Below, piece after piece: positions 7,101 to 12,726 of a DNA stretch of 12,726 bases (position 1 is the stretch's first letter; the number at the start of each line of letters is the position of its first letter). The notes beneath the pieces were generated by a model, which was not told the origin of the DNA, did no database searches, and worked only from the letters and a program-made list of their open reading frames with translations. Source of the DNA: Gemmatimonadota bacterium. GTDB taxonomy: Bacteria; Gemmatimonadota; Gemmatimonadetes; Gemmatimonadales; GWC2-71-9. The position numbers and the translations under genes are program-made. The DNA lies in assembly GCA_003220985.1 (NCBI GenBank), contig QHTY01000084.1:345-13070 (forward strand), written 5' to 3'.

Positions 7101-8336
7101 CTACAATCGGAACAGGTAGCTCAACTTCACGAACACCGCATCGCCGGTGCGCGTGAGGCCGCGGAACCGGAACGCGTCTTCGTCCAGCATGTCGCTGCCG
7201 TATCCCGCGAACACCACGGTGCCCGGCACCGGCTGATAGCTGATCAGCGCGTCGACGTGGAACAGATTGGTGGCGCTTGCGCTCGTCCGCGTCACGCCAC
7301 TCGGCCCGGCGATTAGAATCGGCGCGTTCGTGCGCGAATCATCGCGCAGCGAGTCGGTCTGATCCTGGATGTACTGGCCGACCAGCCGGAGGAACAGCGG
7401 CCGGGAGACCTGGTACTCGATCTTGGCGCGCGCCACCCGGCCAACGTTGACCAGGCTGCCGTCGGTGCGCCGATTCACCTGCTGCCAGAAATAGCTGAAC
7501 GAGTTGCGGAGACGGTCCGTCGGCCGGTACGAGATGTTGAGACTCAGCAGCAGCAAATCGGCCGATGCCCACTCGAAGAAATTTTCGTCGTGTCCCTGGA
7601 GGAAGAAACCGCCGCCACTGAAGTGCTTCCACTGCGGCGTCCCGATCTGGACGATGTACTCGCCATTCCCGATCGTCGGCTGGCCGACGAACGGAATCGT
7701 GTCCAAGCGGCCGCCGGATTTCGGGACCTCGAGACGATAATTCGCGTACAGGGCCGAGTCGTAGCCGAACGACTCCACGAAGTAGCCGGCCCCGACATTC
7801 CAGCCGCCGCGCAAGGTCGTGTTGACGTTGAAGTGCAGCTTCTGGTCCTGGATGTTTCGCCCGTGGATGAAGTTCTGATACTGCCAGATGCCATCCACCA
7901 CGATGTCGCCTGTCAGCCGTTGGAGTAGGGAGCCCGCCTTCCCGTACGTCGTATAGCTCGGATCGACGTAGGCGTGCACGATGCCGTTGCGACCGAGGAA
8001 GCCGCTCGCCGTGTGGAAATCGTCCGAGATTCCTGCGAACAGGCTCCGCAGTCCCCAGACACGATGTTGAATCGTGAACTGCGTGAGCCACAACGGTGCG
8101 GTCGTCGCGACACCACCCGCGCGGGTACGACTGCCGGCGAGTTGAAAACTCAGCCCGTAGATGTCCTTGAACACGAGCCGGCCGTCCATTTCAGCGACCC
8201 GATTGTAATCGCCGCCTTCGATGCGATCGGTATAGGCGAGACCGATGCGGGACCCGTGGCCGAGGCTGTGCTGCGCGCGCACGATGTTGAAGATCGAACT
8301 GCGTGAGCCACAACGGTGCGGTCGTCGCGACACCAC
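7101..8336 (-). CDS. DUF5916 outer-membrane protein, C-terminal beta-barrel half (separated by the 220-bp duplication)
   Basis: The true coding content begins at about 8296 with IFNIVRAQHSLGHGSRIGLA. The first 14 residues of the open frame (MVSRRPHRCGSRSS) come from reading the other copy of the repeat out of frame and have no meaning. The rest is a long run of amphipathic beta strands with aromatic girdles (WNVGAGYFVESFGYDSALYANYRLE, LFLRLVGQYIQDQTDS, PGTVVFAGYGSDM) ending VFVKLSYLFRL. It is the barrel that closes the protein begun at 9678. If one 220-bp copy is removed, the whole gene is a continuous 785-residue frame of normal DUF5916 size. There is no ribosome-binding site for separate expression of this half. 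Confidence 0.75.
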   Translation of the reverse strand: MVSRRPHRCGSRSSIFNIVRAQHSLGHGSRIGLAYTDRIEGGDYNRVAEMDGRLVFKDIYGLSFQLAGSRTRAGGVATTAPLWLTQFTIQHRVWGLRSLFAGISDDFHTASGFLGRNGIVHAYVDPSYTTYGKAGSLLQRLTGDIVVDGIWQYQNFIHGRNIQDQKLHFNVNTTLRGGWNVGAGYFVESFGYDSALYANYRLEVPKSGGRLDTIPFVGQPTIGNGEYIVQIGTPQWKHFSGGGFFLQGHDENFFEWASADLLLLSLNISYRPTDRLRNSFSYFWQQVNRRTDGSLVNVGRVARAKIEYQVSRPLFLRLVGQYIQDQTDSLRDDSRTNAPILIAGPSGVTRTSASATNLFHVDALISYQPVPGTVVFAGYGSDMLDEDAFRFRGLTRTGDAVFVKLSYLFRL

Positions 8337-8516
8337 CCGCGCGGGTACGACTGCCGGCGAGTTGAAAACTCAGCCCGTAGATGTCCTTGAACACGAGCCG
8401 GCCGTCCATTTCAGCGACCCGATTGTAATCGCCGCCTTCGATGCGATCGGTATAGGCGAGACCGATGCGGGACCCGTGGCCGAGGCTGTGCTGCGCGCGC
8501 ACGATGTTGAAGATCG
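8076..8516. repeat. Exact 220-bp tandem duplication inside the DUF5916 gene
   Basis: Bases 8076-8296 are identical to 8296-8516 (period 220, no mismatch found by eye). Because 220 is 1 modulo 3, the gene is thrown out of frame. The native ends of the unit carry a 12-bp direct repeat, cacgatgttgaa, at 8060-8071, 8280-8291 and 8500-8511. The novel joint at 8291-8300 reads gaaGATCGaactg where the left end of the array reads gaaTCGTGaactg. The crossover therefore lies about 4 nt beyond the 12-bp homology rather than inside it. Confidence 0.95.
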
Positions 8517-9678
8517 GATTATCGTCGCCGCTCGCGGACGCGAACCTCTGATCCACGGCCGACAGGACGCCGATGTCGGTGCCGTGTGTGTTTCCGGTGA
8601 GCTTCACCGCCGTCACCGGCTGCACGATCCGTCGCGTGTAGATGAGGTTCTGGGGGACCTGAAACAGCTCGCTGCCTTCGAGAAAGAACGGCCGCTTCTC
8701 AGGGAAAAAGAGCGCCTGGCGCGGATCGAAGGCGAGCTGGCCGGCGTCGGACTCGACCTGTGAGAAATCGGGCTTGATCGTGCCGTTCAGCGTGAGATTA
8801 TCGGTGAGACCCCAGCGCACGTTCCCGCCGACCTGCGGGTTGCCCACGTCGTACTCGTACCCGGCCGTCCCGGGCGCCGCGGGCGCCCCCGTGGCTCTCG
8901 AGGTGGCCTCGGGATTCAGGTCCATGACCAGCCCCCGATGCATCCCCGCCAGCCCGATCAGATTGCCGGACTGTCCGATGAATGTGGCGTTGGCGCGCTT
9001 CGCCGGAAACCAGGTGTCCTCGAATCCTGAGTGCTTGACTTGGCGGATGATGTTGAGACTCCAGTCCTGGGGCTGTGTCGGCTGATAGCGCAAGCTCTTG
9101 AAGGGAATGCGGACCTCGACCTCGTAGCCCCAATCCGTCACACGCCCGCGCGATTGGAAGACGTAATCCGGGCTGAGGTCCGGCTGCTCCCTTCCGATGA
9201 CCCCACCGCCGATGAACCCACTCGCCGAGATGTTCGCACCCTCGATGAGCGCGCCGTCGCCCTGCACACCTAACGGGTTGACGGCAAACATCAACGCCTT
9301 CTTGCCGTCGTGGAACGTGCCGAGCAGGATCTGGATGTTGTCGTCGCCAAAGATCTGGTCGCGGTCGGCGAGGGTGGCGGTCGGCCGGCCATGCAGCTCG
9401 TAGGCGCGAATCCCAAAGTAGATCGCGTTGCCGGAATACCACACGAGCACCTGCGTCGAGTCCGCCGCGGGGACGCCGTCGTTGGGCGCGTACTGCGAGA
9501 AGCCGGTCAGCAGGGCAGCGTGCGCCCAGACCGAATCCGCAAGGTCGCCGTCGATCACTACGTCGGCGTCGAACCGAGGAATCCGCACGTCCAACTGGCG
9601 CTGGCGACCCGAGTAGATGACCATGGAATCGGGCACCGCCGCGCCACAGTGCAGCAGCAGGCACAGTGTCAGCAGCAT
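8191..9678 (-). CDS. DUF5916 outer-membrane protein, N-terminal half with CBM9-like domain
   Basis: After a short hydrophobic leader (MLLTLCLLLHCGAA), a CBM9-like sugar-binding fold starts with the hallmark VVIDGDLADSVWAHA and covers about residues 35-200 (VLVWYSGNAIYFGIRAYE, NIQILLGTFHDGKKA, GYEVEVRIPFKSLRY). The DUF5916 region carries the family signature FFPEKRPFFLEGSELF and then enters the barrel. The role is probably surface glycan binding or uptake, though substrates are unproven for the family. The frame is correct down to WLTQF (about 8296). It then runs into the second repeat copy out of phase and ends in an arginine-rich nonsense tail (stop 8191). TATTAT lies 5 nt before the ATG with no Shine-Dalgarno, suggesting leaderless expression. 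The leader lacks the usual basic N-terminus, but no better upstream start was found. Confidence 0.8.
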   Translation of the reverse strand: MLLTLCLLLHCGAAVPDSMVIYSGRQRQLDVRIPRFDADVVIDGDLADSVWAHAALLTGFSQYAPNDGVPAADSTQVLVWYSGNAIYFGIRAYELHGRPTATLADRDQIFGDDNIQILLGTFHDGKKALMFAVNPLGVQGDGALIEGANISASGFIGGGVIGREQPDLSPDYVFQSRGRVTDWGYEVEVRIPFKSLRYQPTQPQDWSLNIIRQVKHSGFEDTWFPAKRANATFIGQSGNLIGLAGMHRGLVMDLNPEATSRATGAPAAPGTAGYEYDVGNPQVGGNVRWGLTDNLTLNGTIKPDFSQVESDAGQLAFDPRQALFFPEKRPFFLEGSELFQVPQNLIYTRRIVQPVTAVKLTGNTHGTDIGVLSAVDQRFASASGDDNPIFNIVRAQHSLGHGSRIGLAYTDRIEGGDYNRVAEMDGRLVFKDIYGLSFQLAGSRTRAGGVATTAPLWLTQFDLQHRARAAQPRPRVPHRSRLYRSHRRRRLQSGR

Positions 9679-9683
9679 GTCCG

Positions 9684-9689
9684 ATAATA
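9684..9689 (-). promoter_or_regulatory. -10-like hexamer (TATTAT) 5 nt before the DUF5916 start
   Basis: On the minus strand TATTAT (5 of 6 to TATAAT) is followed by cggac and the ATG at 9678. The spacing is identical to that before the creatininase gene and the spacer is similar (cgggc there). No Shine-Dalgarno is visible and no convincing -35 was found in the GC-rich stretch upstream. Confidence 0.45.
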
Positions 9690-9832
9690 ATGGTGGCGCG
9701 GGCGGCCGCGGCTACACGCCGCGAGTTAGGAATGTGTTAGCCAGCTCCAGAACTGTGCCGAAGGCCGGGGGACACCGTTCGAGCCCGAATCCCGTCGCTG
9801 ATTTCGTAGATGCTTCCGTCCGCCGACAGTGA

Positions 9833-9838
9833 TATCAT
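9833..9838 (+). promoter_or_regulatory. Extended -10-like element (TGaTATCAT) 5 nt before the phosphoesterase start
   Basis: TATCAT matches TATAAT at 5 of 6 and is preceded by TGa, an extended -10 feature. It is followed by gaggg and the ATG at 9844. The GAGG is too close to the ATG (0-1 nt) to work as a Shine-Dalgarno. An ATG at 9837 is in a different frame. An in-frame stop (9838-9840) sits just upstream, so translation cannot start earlier. Confidence 0.45.
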
Positions 9839-9843
9839 GAGGG

Positions 9844-12246
9844 ATGATCCTTTCCTTCATTGTACTACTCCAGGTTCCCGCGCAGCCGCAGCCGCTTGCT
9901 CCCCGTCGTGAGATCACCGACCCCGGCACCATCGCGACCAATCAACGCGTCACGCCCGCCGGCGTGCAGAGCGTGTTCACCGACCGCGTGTTCGGCGTGC
10001 GATTCGGCCGGCCCGGCGAGGTCTGGGTGTCCATCCACGGCGCCGCCTACCGGCTCGGCTGGCGTGACAACGCGATGCTGGGAAGCGCGGCCTTCGACGG
10101 CCGTGCCGGCGTGCAGGGCATTGCGATCGATCCCGTGACCGGTCGGACACTCGTCACGAGCGTCGGCCTCCTGCCGGCGGATCTCGCGTTGAGCCGCACC
10201 CCGGGATCGCAACAGCTGGCGCAGACGAAAGTAGTCGCCCAACTGACCGCCTACGACGGCCACGCCGTCGTACCACGGTGGACCTCACCGGCGCTGGGCG
10301 ACTACATCGTCGGCTCTCCGGCCGTGGCTGCTCGCGCGAACGCGTCGGGGCACCGCGTCGTGGTCGTGCCGCTGTCGGCCAACGATGCGCTGGCGATCCT
10401 CGACGCCGACAGCGGCTCGCTTCTGAAGACCGTTCCGCTGGGTGTGCTGCCGGTGGCTGCCGTCGTGAATACGGACGGATCGGTCGCCTATGTCACCAAT
10501 CTCGGTGGCCCGAAGCCCGGCCCGCGCGATCGCGCGGCGAGACAATGCTGCGACCCCTTCGCGGAGCTCGTGCGTGTCGATCCCCGTGGCATCGCGCAGC
10601 CCGGAAGCGTGACGCGCGTCGATCTGGTGACGGGTACGGTGACCAAAGTCATTCCCGTCGGGCGCCATCCGACGGGCATCGCCTGGGACGAGCAGGGCGC
10701 GCGACTGTATGTGGCCAACGGCAATTCGGATACCGTGAGCATCATCGACACACGCCGCGATTTCGTCAGCGGGACGATTGCCGTCGCGCCGTTCCGCGAG
10801 CGGAGCATTGGTCTCGCGCCGACGGCGGTCGCGTTGTCGCCGGAGGCAAGCACGCTGTTCGTGACACTGGGCGGCGCGAACGCCGTCGCGATCTACGGGT
10901 TGCCCGGCGGCCGGCTGAAGGGCCTCGTTCCGACGGGATGGTATCCGACCACAGTCGATGTGAGTGCCGATGGTCACACCATCGCCGTCGGGTCGCTGTT
11001 CGGCGTGGGATCGGGGGTTGGACGCCCGTTGGCGCTGACGGGCCGATATGTCCACTCGTATCGCGGATCGGTCAACGTGATCGCCGAGCCGTCGGAGGCG
11101 GAGCTCGCGGCCTATACGACATCCGTCGCCCAGAACAATCGGCTCACGCTCCGGACCGACAGCGCAGGGCCGACGCTGCCGGCGCGAGCCAACGCCGCCC
11201 CTCGCGCTGTTCCCGAGCGGCCTGGTGAGCCCTCATTGATCGACCACGTCGTCTACATCGTGCGCGAAAACCGAACGTACGATCAGGTCTTCGGCGATAT
11301 GGGCAAGGGCGCGAGCGACAGCTCGCTCCTGCAATACGGCCGCGACGTGACGCCGAACGCCCACGCGCTCGCCGATCGGTACGTGCTGCTCGATCACTTT
11401 TTCGCCTCGGGGGGCAATTCGGCGGACGGCCACAACTGGCTCACACAGGGGACCGAGACCGAGTATCCGATGTGGCCCCTGTACACGGGGCGCAGCTATC
11501 CATCAGAGGGCGTCGATCCGCTCGCGTATTCGGCGGGCGGATTCCTTTGGGAGGCGGCGCAGGCGAAGGGCAAAACCGTCACCGTCTTTGGTGAATACGC
11601 GCCGTCGCCGCAGTGGTATAGCGACACCATCCGCATGAACATGCTGACCCAGTATCGCGATTCGCAGCCGCACAATCGCGCATTCTTCCGCAGCCGCGTG
11701 GCGAAGCTCTACAACACCCGGTCCGCCATTCCTTCCCTGGACCGCGTGCTGGTGCGCGAGTACCCGGGCTGGACGATGACCGTGCCCGATATCGTCAAAG
11801 CCGACATCATCATCGAGCAGCTGCGGGAGTGGGAAGCGAAGCGGGCGATGCCGAACCTCGTGTTGATCATTCTGCCGAGCGATCACACGGAGGGTACGAA
11901 CCCCGGCTGGTGCACGCCCCAGGCCTGCGTCGCGGACAACGATCTCGCGCTCGGTCAGATCGTGGAGGCGTTCTCGCACAGCTCGTTCTGGAAGTCGATG
12001 GCGATCTTCGCCGTCGAAGACGACGCGCAGAACGGCGTGGACCACATCGACGGGCATCGCACCGTGGCGCTCATGGCCAGTCCGTACGCTCGGCGGGGCA
12101 CCGTGGACGCGACCTTCTACAGCCAACCGAGCATGGTGAAGACGATCGAGCGACCGATATGCGAGCGAGCTTCATCGGCCCGGACGAAGCGCCCGACTTC
12201 GCACCTTACAGCACCCTCGAGCCGAGGCAGTCGATCTACGAGGTGA
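9844..12246 (+). CDS. YVTN beta-propeller plus phosphoesterase (alkaline-phosphatase-superfamily) protein, 3' end frameshifted
   Basis: A short leader (MILSFIVLLQVPA, then Gln) is followed by a YncE-like beta-propeller over about residues 30-420, with blades such as LAILDADSGSLLKTVPLG and the YVTN signature LYVANGNSDTVSIID (288-302). From about 466 a PF04185-type phosphoesterase domain begins. It has IDHVVYIVRENRTYDQVFGD (E475-N476-R-T478), the GGNSADGHNW loop, PSDHTEG (D680-H681) and a metal-site cluster E725-D-D-A-Q-N-G-V-D733-H-I-D736-G-H738-R. This is the 'bifunctional YncE family/alkaline phosphatase family' architecture, probably periplasmic, cleaving phosphomono- or diesters. The frame is correct to MVKTIE (12150). 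The last 32 codons before the stop are out of frame, and the true C-terminus lies in 12150-12488. Metal and catalytic motifs precede the lesion. Confidence 0.85.
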   Translation: MILSFIVLLQVPAQPQPLAPRREITDPGTIATNQRVTPAGVQSVFTDRVFGVRFGRPGEVWVSIHGAAYRLGWRDNAMLGSAAFDGRAGVQGIAIDPVTGRTLVTSVGLLPADLALSRTPGSQQLAQTKVVAQLTAYDGHAVVPRWTSPALGDYIVGSPAVAARANASGHRVVVVPLSANDALAILDADSGSLLKTVPLGVLPVAAVVNTDGSVAYVTNLGGPKPGPRDRAARQCCDPFAELVRVDPRGIAQPGSVTRVDLVTGTVTKVIPVGRHPTGIAWDEQGARLYVANGNSDTVSIIDTRRDFVSGTIAVAPFRERSIGLAPTAVALSPEASTLFVTLGGANAVAIYGLPGGRLKGLVPTGWYPTTVDVSADGHTIAVGSLFGVGSGVGRPLALTGRYVHSYRGSVNVIAEPSEAELAAYTTSVAQNNRLTLRTDSAGPTLPARANAAPRAVPERPGEPSLIDHVVYIVRENRTYDQVFGDMGKGASDSSLLQYGRDVTPNAHALADRYVLLDHFFASGGNSADGHNWLTQGTETEYPMWPLYTGRSYPSEGVDPLAYSAGGFLWEAAQAKGKTVTVFGEYAPSPQWYSDTIRMNMLTQYRDSQPHNRAFFRSRVAKLYNTRSAIPSLDRVLVREYPGWTMTVPDIVKADIIIEQLREWEAKRAMPNLVLIILPSDHTEGTNPGWCTPQACVADNDLALGQIVEAFSHSSFWKSMAIFAVEDDAQNGVDHIDGHRTVALMASPYARRGTVDATFYSQPSMVKTIERPICERASSARTKRPTSHLTAPSSRGSRSTR

Positions 12247-12488
12247 ATCAGCAGGTCGGCGCCATCACGGGTCCGCATGCCGCCGAGCGCCGTCGCGCGG
12301 CACTCGCGTCGGCGCGTATGAATTTCCACGACCCCGACGCCGCGCCCTCGGAACGGCTGAATCGCATCCTCTGGCACGATGCGCGCGGCTGGGACGTGTC
12401 CTATCCTACGGTGAAGCGCTCGCTGTTCTTCCCGATGTCTGTGGACCTCAGCGACGAAGAGCGGGAGGAGCGAGACCCGGATCGCTAG
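12150..12488 (+). pseudogene. Displaced C-terminus of the phosphoesterase
   Basis: In this frame the sequence from 12150 reads ATDMRASFIGPDEAPDFAPY, continues through EPRQSIYEVNQQVGAITGPHAAERRRAALASARMNFHDPDAAPSE and ends KRSLFFPMSVDLSDEEREERDPDR. This is the normal tail of YncE/phosphoesterase proteins. Relatives usually have about a dozen residues between 'TIE' and 'ATDM' (of the kind LMLGLPPMTQFD, recalled). Here these are absent and the frame changes, implying a deletion of about 37-40 nt (1 modulo 3). There is no start signal of its own. It converges on the DUF3574 gene with an 11-nt gap. Confidence 0.75.
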
Positions 12489-12499
12489 GGGCTCGGGCG

Positions 12500-12726
12500 T
12501 CAGAAGCTCGCGCGGCCCGGCGTCAGGACGCGCAGCACGGACTCCTGGCGGAACCGGCGTTTGTACTCGGCGATGACCGCCACGATCGCGGAATCAGCCG
12601 GCGCCGAGCCTCTCGGATGCACCACCTCGAGCACAAAACTCGGCTCACGGGTCGGGCGACCGCTCGAGCCTAGCCAGTCTCCTTCCGCCGCCCAGAAGGT
12701 GAACCCTTTGGGAAGTCGCGGGCTGA
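12500..12726 (-). CDS. DUF3574 domain protein, C-terminal part (5' end outside window)
   Basis: Reading leftwards from the window edge, an uninterrupted 74-residue frame begins SPRLPKGFTFWAAEGDWLGS, continues through RPTREPSFVLEVVHPRGS and IVAVIAEYKRRFRQESVLRV and ends LTPGRASF. The arrangement (FP/LPxGFT, a tryptophan, then 'RE.S.vLevv', 'I...i..Yk.rF.QeSVLrv' and a terminal strand) matches the small DUF3574 family, usually 110-160 residues and often exported in proteobacteria. Function is unknown. No start codon lies within the visible part, so the gene is cut by the window edge. It is the only frame without stops here on either strand that gives recognisable protein. Confidence 0.75.
   Translation of the reverse strand, partial: SPRLPKGFTFWAAEGDWLGSSGRPTREPSFVLEVVHPRGSAPADSAIVAVIAEYKRRFRQESVLRVLTPGRASF

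Noticed and set aside
8060..8516. A CRISPR or phase-variation microsatellite array
   Set aside because: There are only two copies of a 220-bp coding unit with no spacers and no short repeat tract.
8798..9664. A 288-residue minus-strand open frame overlapping the DUF5916 gene
   Set aside because: It is an out-of-frame Arg/His-rich shadow of the DUF5916 N-terminal half, and the CBM9-like and KRPFFLEG motifs are in the other frame.
10285..11055. A 256-residue antisense open frame within the phosphoesterase gene
   Set aside because: It is a compositionally biased shadow, while the plus strand has clear YVTN-propeller blades across the same region.
8291..12150. GATCG found at or near several lesion junctions, as a possible restriction-ligation or proximity-ligation scar
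   Set aside because: GATCG is frequent throughout this GC-rich sequence, the positions relative to the junctions are inconsistent, and the barrel lesion lacks it at the joint.
4880..12170. Programmed ribosomal frameshifting as the reason for the split frames
   Set aside because: No slippery heptamer was seen at the junctions. In the DUF4442 and phosphoesterase genes family residues are missing as well as the frame being changed, and the duplication cannot be explained this way.

Overview
The window is GC-rich, densely coding bacterial DNA. It most resembles Gemmatimonadota, with Acidobacteriota as the alternative. This is inferred from gene content (S9 peptidase with PD40 propeller, DUF5916 outer-membrane protein, Phenol_MetA_deg-like barrel, YVTN-propeller phosphoesterase) and from signal peptides that nearly all end in Ala-Gln. 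No rRNA, tRNA, integrase, transposase or CRISPR was seen. No stretch over 300 bases lacks a gene; the longest gap is 165 nt (9679-9843).

Layout from left to right. The 3' end of a gene with an NTF2-like C-terminal domain (2-313, +) meets an outer-membrane beta-barrel gene (1629-320, -) that is frameshifted near 640-662. A creatininase-family gene (1724-2482, +) diverges from it and is followed by a perfect 28-bp palindrome (2503-2530). A minus-strand cluster follows, probably an operon: exported amidohydrolase (6092-5151), DUF4442 thioesterase-like gene (5131-4687, broken near 4880-4910), and exported S9 peptidase (4675-2552). An exported alpha/beta hydrolase (6219-7097, +) is divergent from the amidohydrolase. 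A DUF5916 outer-membrane gene (9678-7101, -) is split by an exact 220-bp tandem duplication. A YVTN-propeller/phosphoesterase gene (9844 to about 12150, +) has its C-terminus displaced into another frame (12150-12488). The window closes with the 3' part of a DUF3574 gene (12726-12500, -).

At least six of the nine products look exported, so this is a cell-envelope and secreted-hydrolase neighbourhood: peptide, ester, amide and phosphate hydrolysis plus two outer-membrane barrels. I see no single pathway uniting it and no convincing new system.

Two patterns cut across the genes. First, four genes carry a frame-breaking lesion (three apparent short deletions, one 220-bp duplication) while the rest of each gene remains well conserved. 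This points to assembly error or very recent mutation rather than old pseudogenes. Second, three genes (creatininase, DUF5916, phosphoesterase) have a TANNNT hexamer exactly 5 nt before the ATG and no usable Shine-Dalgarno, suggesting leaderless transcripts; several neighbours have ordinary ribosome-binding sites.
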